The position numbers were made by a program, and so were the translations under genes. Shown here piece by piece: positions 16,009 through 23,252 of a stretch of DNA of 25,305 nucleotides. The stretch comes from SVEL01 sp045123575 (lineage in GTDB: Bacteria; Bacillota; Clostridia; Lachnospirales; Lachnospiraceae). The DNA lies in contig JBGVKG010000029.1 of the NCBI GenBank assembly GCA_045123575.1, positions 1-25,305 of the forward strand. Reading direction: 5' to 3'. The number at the start of each line of letters is the position of its first letter. Position 1 is the stretch's first letter. The notes beneath the pieces were generated by a model. It had not been told where the DNA came from. It saw nothing but the letters and a program-made list of their open reading frames with translations, and made no database searches.

Positions 16009-16060
16009 TATTCAGAAATCAAGCTAAGTAGGTTTGATTTTTGGATAGTTATTTCTATTT
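16006..16060 (+). terminator. Hairpin after mazF, probable terminator or leader structure
   Basis: Positions 16006-16022 pair with 16034-16050 in a 17-bp stem with two G-U pairs, followed by ATTTCTATTT. It can end the alr-mazF transcript. Because it also lies at the 5' end of any transcript from the promoter at 15979-16008, it could instead act as a leader structure. Confidence 0.6.
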
Positions 16061-16093
16061 ATAATCTAAACATGAGAGGAGACTGAGTGTATA

Positions 16094-17437
16094 ATGGACA
16101 GTAGTCCCATACCAGGGTTAATTTTATTTGTAGTTTTTTTAGCAATCAATTTTATAATGTATTGTTTTGGTGAGGCGACGCAGGATTTAATTCAGGCTGA
16201 CCTTGAGAATAAGGCTGGAGAAGGAGATAAATGTGCAGGCAAGCTTCTAAAGATAGTAGATAAGCCTAGAGCATTTATAACCACAGTACAGGTAATGAGC
16301 ACTGTGTTCTCAGTTATAGTAGGTTTATATCAGGTGCCTATATATAGCAAGCTGCTTATTAAGACTCTGCTAAACAATTTCCAAGGTGCAAATGATATGG
16401 CTATAAAATGTATCTCGTATACGATAGTTGTATTGATACTGCTTATATTGCTTATATCTATCGGCATAATCGTACCACAGATGATTAGCAGAAAAGCGCC
16501 GGAGAAGTGGGCGAGAAGACTTGTGAATGTAGTTAATGTATTTATAGGGGTATTCACGCCGATATCAGCGACAGTTATATTTGTAGCGAAGCTTATTTTA
16601 GCTATATGTCATATTGATTATAGTGAAGATGTGGAGCATGTTACAGAGGAAGAGATTATATCTATAGTAAATGAAGGTCAGGAGCAAGGTGTTTTAGAAG
16701 AACAGGAAGCTGAGATGATATCAAACATCATAGAGATGGATGAAAAGGTAGCTTCTGAGATAATGACACATAGGACTAATGTCGTTGCTATAGATGGTAA
16801 TATGACATTGTCAGAGGCTATTGAGTTTATTATCAGTGAGAATAATTCAAGATTCCCTGTATATGATGAGGATATAGATAATGTTATAGGTATTCTTCAT
16901 ATCAGAGATGCATTTACATGCTACAAGATGGGTGGCAATGAAAATGTGCCGGTAAAGGAACTCAATGATATTATCAGAGAGCCTAAGTTTATACCAGAGA
17001 CTAGAAGCATTGATGCATTGTTTAGTGAAATGCAAAGTGAGAAGAACCATATGGTTATAGTCATAGATGAGTATGGTCAGATGGCTGGTATATTGACTAT
17101 GGAGGACATCTTAGAGGAAATCGTTGGAAATATCTTCGATGAATATGATGAGGAAGAACATAATATTGTACATCAGGAAGATGGAACGTATATTATCAAA
17201 GGTATGACATCATTAAGTGATATAGAAGACGAGTTGGATGTATCGTTTGATGAAGAAGATTACGATACGTTAAATGGATATCTCATAAGTAAGCTTGAGC
17301 GTATTCCGTCTGAGGATGACCATATAGAGCTGGTTGTGAACCAGTTAAAATATGAGGTACTTGCCATAGAGGGCAAGATGATATCTATTGTTAAAGTAAC
17401 AAGGATTGAAAATGATATTGAAGAAAAAGAAGAATAA
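16094..17437 (+). CDS. CNNM/CorC (HlyC)-type transporter with CBS pair
   Basis: This protein belongs to the family often called hemolysin or CorC proteins; characterised members export Mg2+ or related cations. It has an N-terminal membrane DUF21 domain (helices near 8-26, 62-82, 107-128 and 145-172), a CBS pair (about 222-345, with MTHRTNVVAID and HMVIVIDEYGQMAGILTMEDILEEIVG), and a C-terminal CorC_HlyC domain (about 358-437). The length of 447 aa is typical. ATG 16094 follows AGGAG by about 12 nt, a loose spacing. It is followed after 14 bp by the YebC gene. Actual substrate unknown; a role in haemolysis is not implied. Confidence 0.88.
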   Translation: MDSSPIPGLILFVVFLAINFIMYCFGEATQDLIQADLENKAGEGDKCAGKLLKIVDKPRAFITTVQVMSTVFSVIVGLYQVPIYSKLLIKTLLNNFQGANDMAIKCISYTIVVLILLILLISIGIIVPQMISRKAPEKWARRLVNVVNVFIGVFTPISATVIFVAKLILAICHIDYSEDVEHVTEEEIISIVNEGQEQGVLEEQEAEMISNIIEMDEKVASEIMTHRTNVVAIDGNMTLSEAIEFIISENNSRFPVYDEDIDNVIGILHIRDAFTCYKMGGNENVPVKELNDIIREPKFIPETRSIDALFSEMQSEKNHMVIVIDEYGQMAGILTMEDILEEIVGNIFDEYDEEEHNIVHQEDGTYIIKGMTSLSDIEDELDVSFDEEDYDTLNGYLISKLERIPSEDDHIELVVNQLKYEVLAIEGKMISIVKVTRIENDIEEKEE

Positions 17438-17451
17438 AGGAGACTAGAGAA

Positions 17452-18180
17452 ATGTCAGGACATTCAAAATTTGCAAACATTAAGCATAAGAAGGAGAAGA
17501 ACGACGCTGCAAAGGGTAAGATATTCACAATCATCGGTCGTGAAATCGCAGTAGCAGTTAAGGAGGGTGGTCCAGACCCTGCTAATAACTCAAAGCTTGC
17601 AGCAGTTATCGCAAAGGCTAAGTCAAACAACATGCCAAACGATACAATCGACAGAGGTATCAAGAAGGCTGCTGGTGATGCAGGTTCAGTAAATTACGAG
17701 AACGTAACATATGAAGGATACGGTCCAAATGGTACAGCTATCATCGTAGAGGCACTTACAGATAACAGAAACAGAACAGCTTCAAATGTTCGAAACGCAT
17801 TCACAAAGGGTGGTGGAAATGTAGGAACATCAGGCTGTGTATCTTATATGTTCGACAAGAAGGGCCAGATCATCATAGATAAGGAAGAATGCGACTTAGA
17901 CGCAGATACAGTAATGATGACAGCTCTCGATGCAGGCGCAGAGGACTTCGCAGAAGAAGAGGATAGCTTCGAGATCTTAACAGCTCCAGAAGATTGCGAG
18001 ACAGTACGTCAGGCATTGGAGAAGGAAGGCATCAAGATGGTATCAGCAGAAGTAGCTATGATTCCACAGAACTATGTAGAGCTTACATCAGATGATGATA
18101 TCAAGAAGATTAACAGAATATTAGACTTACTCGATGAAGATGACGATGTGCAAAATGTTTGGCACAACTGGGACGAGTAG
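17452..18180 (+). CDS. yebC: YebC/TACO1-family regulator
   Basis: A cytoplasmic protein of the YebC family, described as DNA-binding regulators and, more recently, as translation factors that help ribosomes over proline stretches. The N-terminal signature SGHSKFANIKHKKEKNDAAKGK is complete, followed by GPDPANNSKLAAVIAKAK, the NMPNDTIDRGIKKA block and the YEGYGPNGTAIIVE motif. The length of 242 aa is standard. AAGGAG (17437-17442) lies 9 nt before ATG. Its codons are strongly biased to C-ending forms (ATC, AAC, TTC), unlike the ATA-rich neighbours, which suggests high expression. A terminator follows directly. Confidence 0.95.
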   Translation: MSGHSKFANIKHKKEKNDAAKGKIFTIIGREIAVAVKEGGPDPANNSKLAAVIAKAKSNNMPNDTIDRGIKKAAGDAGSVNYENVTYEGYGPNGTAIIVEALTDNRNRTASNVRNAFTKGGGNVGTSGCVSYMFDKKGQIIIDKEECDLDADTVMMTALDAGAEDFAEEEDSFEILTAPEDCETVRQALEKEGIKMVSAEVAMIPQNYVELTSDDDIKKINRILDLLDEDDDVQNVWHNWDE

Positions 18181-18194
18181 CAAGAAATGAAAGC

Positions 18195-18226
18195 AAAAAG
18201 AAGCCTTTAGAGGCTTCTTTTTATTT
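18195..18226 (+). terminator. Terminator after yebC
   Basis: AGAAGCCT (18199-18206) pairs with AGGCTTCT (18211-18218) around TTAG; an A-run precedes the stem and TTTTTATTT follows it. Confidence 0.9.
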
Positions 18227-18257
18227 GCATTTTTATAACACTTTAGTTAACAAATTA

Positions 18258-18286
18258 TTGCACAGACCACTTAATTATGCTACACT
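18258..18286 (+). promoter_or_regulatory. Promoter of the zinc-ribbon membrane protein gene
   Basis: TTGCAC (18258-18263), 17-bp spacer, TACACT (18281-18286), 40 bp before the start codon. Confidence 0.6.
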
Positions 18287-18326
18287 AGTAAAGTAATAAA
18301 TATAGGGATAAACGGAGGATAAAATT

Positions 18327-18821
18327 ATGGAAAATACTATATTTGAAAAAGTTGGTCAGACAATTAAGAAAGTATTTAAAATACTATTCTATGTCACATT
18401 ATGTATTGGCATTATAAAGATTCTGCTTGGTATTTATAACTTCTTGTTCCAATCACCAGGAGATTTGGATTGGTATGGTTTATTGGTTTATGACAATACA
18501 CAAGCTGCAATAGAATGTGATGCACACTTATTCGGATGTAAACTGTACATAAATTCAGGTATAAACACTATCTTAACATCACTTTTATACTTATTAGCAT
18601 ACGGTGTTGGCGAGATAGTTGAATGTGCACAGGCTATGAGAAATAAGATGTGCGGTATGCCAAAGGTAGAAGAGAAAAAAGAAGAGAAGCAGGAAGAAAT
18701 ATACATAATGCCTAAGGAAGAAGTGAAGAAAAACAGTGATGGAAGCTGGGTTTGCAATAAGTGTGGTTCTACAAATGAGAACCATACTCAGTATTGCAAG
18801 GGCTGTGGAAAATATATCTAA
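18327..18821 (+). CDS. Small membrane protein with C-terminal zinc ribbon
   Basis: Unrecognised as a named family. Two hydrophobic segments (about 18-40 and 79-98) flank a loop containing a Cys pair (C64, C71). A charged Lys/Glu linker (113-136) leads to a zinc ribbon with C143, C146, C157 and C160 (WVCNKCGS and QYCKGCGKYI). Two-helix proteins with such a zinc ribbon at the end are common in clostridia and lack known function. ATG follows GGAGG with about 8 nt. It has its own promoter and ends before the toxin-antitoxin locus; no terminator of its own is evident, so readthrough could add to the antitoxin RNA. Confidence 0.8.
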   Translation: MENTIFEKVGQTIKKVFKILFYVTLCIGIIKILLGIYNFLFQSPGDLDWYGLLVYDNTQAAIECDAHLFGCKLYINSGINTILTSLLYLLAYGVGEIVECAQAMRNKMCGMPKVEEKKEEKQEEIYIMPKEEVKKNSDGSWVCNKCGSTNENHTQYCKGCGKYI

Positions 18822-18862
18822 TAATGAGTAAAAGATATGGCAAAACAATGAGCAAAAACTAG

Positions 18863-18891
18863 TTGAAAACGCCATATTGATGTGTTATATT
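18863..18891 (+). promoter_or_regulatory. Promoter of the antitoxin RNA
   Basis: TTGAAA (18863-18868), 17-bp spacer, TATATT (18886-18891). Predicted start near 18898, just before the repeated GAAGTGCTA segment. No protein frame with a ribosome binding site follows on this strand, supporting an RNA product. Confidence 0.72.
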
Positions 18892-18897
18892 GAAGAT

Positions 18898-18995
18898 GAA
18901 AGAAGTGCTACCGAGTAGAACGGTTGCCCTGAATAATAAGTTATTTTGAAAATAACCGCTTAGTTTCCAGGCTAGGGCGGTTATTTTCGTTTACT
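18898..18995 (+). ncRNA. Antisense antitoxin RNA, about 95-100 nt
   Basis: Predicted from a good promoter upstream and a strong hairpin with a T-rich tail at its end (18948-18988, then GTTT). The RNA crosses the end of the toxin gene on the opposite strand (toxin stop 18981), so its 3' part is complementary to the toxin mRNA tail. A small 5' hairpin, CTAC-CGA-GTAG, is visible at 18908-18918. The segment at 18940-18956 (GTTATTTT and AAAATAAC) can form a stem that excludes the terminator, a possible switch. The arrangement matches type I antitoxins of the convergent kind (as in Fst/par loci). Confidence 0.68.
18948..18988. terminator. Shared bidirectional terminator of the toxin-antitoxin locus
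   Basis: A 12-bp perfect stem: 18948-18959 (ending ACCGC) with 18977-18988 (starting GCGGT). It extends inward by TTAG/CTAG with one bulged G around a TTTCCAGG loop. The plus-strand tail is GTTT after a T-rich arm; the minus-strand tail is AAAATAAC. The right arm encodes the last residues and stop of the toxin. Confidence 0.78.
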
Positions 18996-19091
18996 GGAAA
19001 GTTTACCTATAGTAAAACCTAAAGCATAAGCTCCACCAGTAAATGTTGCAAGAACAAGAGAAAAACTTAAAAGAATTTCAATAGTTACCAT
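18981..19091 (-). CDS. Type I toxin-like hydrophobic peptide (36 aa)
   Basis: Too short for standard calling. The peptide begins MVTIEILLSFSLVLATFTGG and continues AYALGFTIGKLSSKRK: one membrane helix (about 5-28) then a basic tail. This is the pattern of holin-like and Fst/TxpA-type toxins that damage the membrane when overproduced. AAAGGAGGG lies 9 nt before ATG (19108-19100 on the minus strand). A near-perfect promoter lies upstream. The mRNA has a leader of about 110 nt that carries an exact complement of the ribosome binding site and a UUCG-capped hairpin (TCTC-TTCG-GAGA) between them. The convergent antisense RNA overlaps its 3' end. A non-toxic regulatory peptide is the main alternative. 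Confidence 0.82.
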   Translation of the reverse strand: MVTIEILLSFSLVLATFTGGAYALGFTIGKLSSKRK

Positions 19092-19209
19092 GCAATCATC
19101 CCTCCTTTACAGTGCATTTCTCCGAAGAGATTTCTATGTAATATATAGAGTTCAGTCTCTCTAGAGGAGGGCAACCGTCCTACCGTACTTGATAGCACTT
19201 CATAAGAAT

Positions 19210-19238
19210 ATTATACCATATTATGGGTAAATAATCAA
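19210..19238 (-). promoter_or_regulatory. Promoter of the toxin mRNA
   Basis: On the minus strand TTGATT (19238-19233), 17-bp spacer, perfect TATAAT (19215-19210). Predicted start near 19203, at the beginning of the inverted repeat copy. Confidence 0.82.
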
Positions 19239-19400
19239 ACACTTGTTTGTTATAATGAAAATGCACGAAAAAATGTTCGAGAATAATAATTTCAGCAATC
19301 TATAATTTCTGGTCATCCTCTGAAGGAATATATCTGATAATACCCTGAACATCACAATTTTACTAGTATAAGTATAGGCTACTTTTTCTCTGTCTAGAAT

Positions 19401-19423
19401 TATCATAAAAAATATGATATAAT
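19401..19423 (+). promoter_or_regulatory. -10 box with overlapping inverted repeat before the fusion gene
   Basis: TATAAT (19418-19423) lies 39 bp before the start codon with only a weak -35 match upstream. TATCATA (19401-19407) and TATGATA (19413-19419) form 7-bp arms around AAAAA that run into the -10 box, a possible operator. The remaining bases from 19239 to 19400 show nothing else I can name. Confidence 0.4.
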
Positions 19424-19462
19424 GAATATAACTATGAACGTAAATCAAAGGAGAAAATGAAT

Positions 19463-22400
19463 ATGGAACAGAAGACGACAAAGAAATTCTGGCTGGCACT
19501 GACTATATTTGGATTGATAGGTCAGGTGGCTTGGGTTGTAGAAAATATGTATCTAAATGTCTTTATATACAAGATGTTTAATGCTACAGCGTCAGATATA
19601 TCCCTTATGGTAGGGGCTAGTGCAGTGGCAGCCACACTTACCACAATACTTATGGGAGCATTGTCTGATTATCTGCGTAAGCGAAAGCTGTTTATGTGTG
19701 GTGGTTACATTTTGTGGGGCATATCTATATTAGCATTTTCATTGGTGAGAGTAGATGTATTAGAGCCTATGACTGGAAGTGTTGTAGGGGCTATGTCTTT
19801 AGGCGTGACCTTAGTTATACTTCTTGATTGTCTCATGACATTCTTAGGTTCTACTGCCAATGATGCAGCATTTAATGCATGGATGACAGACTGGGGCAAT
19901 GACAATAACCGAGGTAAGATAGAAGGCATTAATGCAATGATGCCACTTGTGTCCATATTAGTGGTATTTGGCGGATTCATGGCATTTAACCTAGATAAGA
20001 AGGAAAGCTGGACACTTATATTTATCATCATAGGTGCAGTAGTGCTTATAGTAGGAGCTATGGGCATCTTCCTTATAGAAGACAAGGAAGATATAAAAAA
20101 GGAGAAAAGAGCCGGATACTTTGAGACTTTGGCATATAGCTTTAGACCGACCGTTATAAAGGAGAATAAGCTATTATATGTAGTTTTAGTAGCATTTGCC
20201 GTATTTGGTATATCTATTAACATATTTATGCCGTACCTTATATTGTATTATGAAAAAGGCTTAGGTATGGCGGACTATGTTCTGATAATGGCACCGGCTA
20301 TTATAATAGCAGCGATTGTAACAGCAGTGTATGGTAAGCTATTTGATATGCTAGGCTTTAAGATGTCAGTGTTGCCGACTATCGTAATGCTGATGGCTGG
20401 TTATGTGCTTTTGTTTATTGGAAAAGATACATGGATAGTATTTATAGGTTCACTTCTTATGATGTCGGGCTATCTGACTGGAATGGCTATATTTGGAGCT
20501 ATGATTAAAAGTAAGATACCAGAGAATAAGGGTGGCCAGTTCCAAGGTGTACGAATTATAGCACAGGTGCTTATACCGGGTGTTATAGGACCTGCCATAG
20601 GTGCAGCTATTTTAAAGGATGCTAAACAGATTGTGAATAATGATGGTACAACATCATTCCTTCCAGATGAGAGAATATTTGCAGGCGCATTTGTATTGGC
20701 GGCATTATGCTTATTAGTTTTGTATTTCGTATTTAAGATGATGCGAGATGGCCATTATGATTTGTATACTGAATCAGGAGAACGTATTAAAAAAGGTGAT
20801 GATAGCTGGGAAAGCTACCCAAGACCACAGATGAGAAGACGAGAATACAAACTCTTAAAGGATGGTTGGACTCTTAATGACAGCTATATAAAGATGCCAT
20901 TTCCACCACAGTCTCTATTATCAGAGTATGGAAAAAAGGTAGGGAATAAGCTGGTATATAAGTGCAGTTTTGAAGAATATAAGACAGAGGGTAAGAGAAC
21001 TTTAATACATTTTGGCGCAGTAGACCAGCTTGCAGAGGTATATGTAAATGGACAGCTTGTAGGTAAGCATGAAGGTGGATATTTGCCATTTTCTATGGAT
21101 ATAACAGATGCGATGGATAAGGAAAATCAGTTGATAGTAAAGGTAACAGATACATTATCCAAGAAATATCCATACGGCAAGCAAACTAAGAAGCGTGGTG
21201 GTATGTGGTATACACCTGTCAGTGGTATATGGCAGAACGTGTGGATGGAGCAGGTGCCAGAGCAATATATAGAGAACATAAAGCTTACACCAGATATGAA
21301 AGGTATAAAGGTGGAAGTGACCAGTAGATGTAGTATAAAAATGGCATCAAATCATGCAGTTACAAACGAACTTATAAAAACTATCCAGATAGAGTTAGAT
21401 GATGGTAATATCATAACGGAGAGCTTCACTGGAAATGAGCATTATGTGGATATGTCAGCATATAACCCTAAGCTATGGAGCGTGGAAGAACCACATATAT
21501 ATATGGCGTGGGTGCAGATGGGACAGGATCAGGTAGAGACATATTTCGGACTTAGACAGATAGAAGTTAAGGAAATAAACGGAATAAACAGGGTGTGCTT
21601 GAATGGTAAGCCTATATATATGAATGGTGTACTAGACCAAGGGTATTATCCTGATGGAATCTTCTTGCCAGCTGAGGAGGAAGAGTACGAGAGAGATATC
21701 CTTCGTATGAAGACACTTGGTATAAATATGCTTAGAAAGCACATAAAGGTAGAGCCTGAGGCATTTTATTACTATTGTGACAAGCATGGAATGCTAGTTA
21801 TGCAGGATATGGTCAATAATGGCAAATACAGTTTCATAAGAGATACAGCTCTACCAACTATAGGTATGGATAAGAGCGATGACACAAAACGTATGGTGTC
21901 AAAAGAAACAAAGGAAATCTTTGTTAAGCATATGACAGATGAGATACATCATCTGTATAATCATCCATGCATAATCGCATATACTATCTTTAATGAGGGC
22001 TGGGGCCAGTTTGACAGTGATAAGATGTATGCCTTAGCAAAGGAATTGGACAGTACTAGATTGTATGATTCGACATCGGGATGGTTCGCACAGAAAGACA
22101 GTGACTTTGATAGCTATCATATATATTTTAGCGATAAGCGTCCACAACCAGATAAGAGACCATGGTTTTTATCAGAGTTTGGTGGTTATACATATGCAGT
22201 AGATGACCATGTATATGCTAAGTATGCTAGCTATGGATATGGTGGATGTAAGGACACAGATGAGCTTACAGACTCTATAATAGCTCGATATGAGGAACTT
22301 GTAGTACCATTGGTAGAGAAGGGGGCATGTGGTTCTGTGTATACTCAGTTAAGTGATGTGGAGGATGAAGTAAATGGTTTCTATACATACGATAGAAAGG

Positions 22401-22483
22401 TATGTAAGGTAGATGAAACCAAGATGAAAGAACTGGCAGCTAAGATAGATGCTAATCTAAAGACTGTAAGTAGCAATGAATAG
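19463..22483 (+). CDS. MFS sugar transporter fused to GH2 glycosidase (1006 aa)
   Basis: Probably imports a glycoside and hydrolyses it at the inner face of the membrane. Residues 8 to about 425 form a 12-helix MFS/GPH-like transporter; LMGALSDYLRKRK (about 63-75) is the classic loop 2-3 motif. From about 455 a full GH2 enzyme follows: sugar-binding jelly-roll (HFGAVDQLAEVYVNG near 516-530, GGMWYTPVSGIWQNVW near 579-594), an Ig-like domain, and a TIM barrel with acid/base E845 in FNEGWG and nucleophile E905 in SEFGGY. With 12 helices both ends are cytoplasmic, so the hydrolase faces inward. The frame is open throughout, so this is not an artefact of a frameshift visible here. ATG 19463 lies 9 nt after AAAGGAG; ATG 19457 is only 3 nt away. 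Substrate (beta-galactoside, glucuronide or other) undetermined. Confidence 0.88.
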   Translation: MEQKTTKKFWLALTIFGLIGQVAWVVENMYLNVFIYKMFNATASDISLMVGASAVAATLTTILMGALSDYLRKRKLFMCGGYILWGISILAFSLVRVDVLEPMTGSVVGAMSLGVTLVILLDCLMTFLGSTANDAAFNAWMTDWGNDNNRGKIEGINAMMPLVSILVVFGGFMAFNLDKKESWTLIFIIIGAVVLIVGAMGIFLIEDKEDIKKEKRAGYFETLAYSFRPTVIKENKLLYVVLVAFAVFGISINIFMPYLILYYEKGLGMADYVLIMAPAIIIAAIVTAVYGKLFDMLGFKMSVLPTIVMLMAGYVLLFIGKDTWIVFIGSLLMMSGYLTGMAIFGAMIKSKIPENKGGQFQGVRIIAQVLIPGVIGPAIGAAILKDAKQIVNNDGTTSFLPDERIFAGAFVLAALCLLVLYFVFKMMRDGHYDLYTESGERIKKGDDSWESYPRPQMRRREYKLLKDGWTLNDSYIKMPFPPQSLLSEYGKKVGNKLVYKCSFEEYKTEGKRTLIHFGAVDQLAEVYVNGQLVGKHEGGYLPFSMDITDAMDKENQLIVKVTDTLSKKYPYGKQTKKRGGMWYTPVSGIWQNVWMEQVPEQYIENIKLTPDMKGIKVEVTSRCSIKMASNHAVTNELIKTIQIELDDGNIITESFTGNEHYVDMSAYNPKLWSVEEPHIYMAWVQMGQDQVETYFGLRQIEVKEINGINRVCLNGKPIYMNGVLDQGYYPDGIFLPAEEEEYERDILRMKTLGINMLRKHIKVEPEAFYYYCDKHGMLVMQDMVNNGKYSFIRDTALPTIGMDKSDDTKRMVSKETKEIFVKHMTDEIHHLYNHPCIIAYTIFNEGWGQFDSDKMYALAKELDSTRLYDSTSGWFAQKDSDFDSYHIYFSDKRPQPDKRPWFLSEFGGYTYAVDDHVYAKYASYGYGGCKDTDELTDSIIARYEELVVPLVEKGACGSVYTQLSDVEDEVNGFYTYDRKVCKVDETKMKELAAKIDANLKTVSSNE

Positions 22484-22558
22484 GCATAGCTAGTAAGCGA
22501 ATCACAACATATTACAAACTGCATAGTATATATAGAAAGCATATGGAGCTATATATAT

Positions 22559-23095
22559 ATGGCAGAATATTTTGGAAATATTTGTACCTGCAGAAGATGT
22601 AATGGTATAGTACACACTATAAAAAGGGGAGATTCGTTGTACTTACTTAGCCGTCACTATAATGTGACTGTAAATGATATTATGCGAGCCAACTCTAATG
22701 TAAACATTTATAATCTGCAGATAGGTGACCAGATATGTATACCAGTAAATAGACCTGAACCGATGCCAATGCCAGGGCCAGGTGGAAGACCAATGCCAGG
22801 ACCGGGTGGAAGACCGATGCCAGGACCTAATCCGGGAAATAGACCAGGAATGGATAATAGACCAGGGCAAATAGGTAGACCAACACCTATACAACCAAGA
22901 GAACGAGATGAAGATGCAGAGGATAGGTTAGAGGGACTTTTGGATGAAATACTAGAAACTAGTGCCGTAGTTAACGATAGAAATGAAGATATGGAAGTAT
23001 CATCTACATGCTGTGGTGGCATGAGAGTAAGAGATATTCTTCAGAATGAAGATATGACTATGGAAGAACTGGCAAAGATGATTAAAAACATGTAA
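22559..23095 (+). CDS. LysM-domain protein with Pro-rich repeat and Cys clusters
   Basis: One LysM domain (about 18-62: VHTIKRGDSLYLLSRHYNV, then LQIGDQICIP) should bind peptidoglycan or a related glycan. The N-terminus has a CTCRRC cluster and no signal peptide. Residues 65-112 are Pro/Gly/Met-rich with the unit PMPGPGGR repeated. An acidic helical part and CCGG (151-154) follow. Lack of a signal peptide plus Cys-rich ends recalls spore-coat or spore-cortex LysM proteins, but no sporulation promoter was found. GGAG (22545-22548) lies 10 nt before ATG. It is 75 bp behind the transporter-glycosidase gene. Confidence 0.78.
   Translation: MAEYFGNICTCRRCNGIVHTIKRGDSLYLLSRHYNVTVNDIMRANSNVNIYNLQIGDQICIPVNRPEPMPMPGPGGRPMPGPGGRPMPGPNPGNRPGMDNRPGQIGRPTPIQPRERDEDAEDRLEGLLDEILETSAVVNDRNEDMEVSSTCCGGMRVRDILQNEDMTMEELAKMIKNM
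22766..22828 (+). repeat. 24-bp tandem repeat coding PMPGPGGR
   Basis: Units at 22766-22789 and 22790-22813 are near identical (two differences), followed by a partial third unit. All are in frame within the LysM gene and encode a flexible Pro/Gly linker, whose copy number may vary between strains. Confidence 0.85.
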
Positions 23096-23131
23096 ATATC
23101 TAGAATAACGGAATATTTATCTAAAGTGATT

Positions 23132-23178
23132 AAATCCTGGGAGTCTGTGTAAACGTCTTCCAGGATTTATTATTGCTT
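23132..23178 (+). terminator. Terminator after the LysM gene
   Basis: AAATCCTGGGAG (23132-23143) pairs with CTTCCAGGATTT (23157-23168), one G-U pair, followed by a weak T-rich tail ATTATTGCTT. Confidence 0.72.
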
Positions 23179-23196
23179 TAAAAGGACGAAAATGTG

Positions 23197-23205
23197 TGGT
23201 ATGAT
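23197..23205 (+). promoter_or_regulatory. Extended -10 promoter of rlmH
   Basis: TGGTATGAT (23197-23205) is an extended -10 element; no good -35 lies 16-18 bp upstream. It stands 47 bp before the rlmH start. Confidence 0.5.
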
Positions 23206-23252
23206 GAGCATATTAAGGATACATTTGATAATAAAAGGCAGAGGTAAAATAA

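Larger units (their letters stand above)
18902..19201. repeat. Inverted repeat pair: shared 5' ends of toxin mRNA and antitoxin RNA
   Basis: Plus-strand 18902-18930 reads GAAGTGCTAC-CGAGTA-GAACGGTTGCCCT. The minus strand from 19201 to 19168 reads GAAGTGCTAT-CAAGTACGGTAG-GACGGTTGCCCT. The two match apart from a 5-base gap and three or four changes. Each copy lies immediately behind a strong promoter, one on each strand, so both RNAs begin with nearly the same bases. It could alternatively mark the terminal inverted repeats of a small mobile cassette of about 300 bp. Confidence 0.8.

Noticed and set aside
18245..18260. Rex operator upstream of the zinc-ribbon membrane gene
   Set aside because: Only one half-site (GTTAACAA) is present; no partner at the right spacing.
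19705..20223. 172-codon minus-strand frame inside the transporter-glycosidase gene
   Set aside because: Antisense shadow of the helix-coding part; no start signal or known motif.
22766..22828. CRISPR-like array
   Set aside because: Repeats are contiguous without spacers and in frame in a coding region.
22708..23022. Minus-strand Pro/Gly/Ser-rich frame opposite the LysM gene
   Set aside because: Mirror of the tandem repeat; low-complexity shadow without a start signal.
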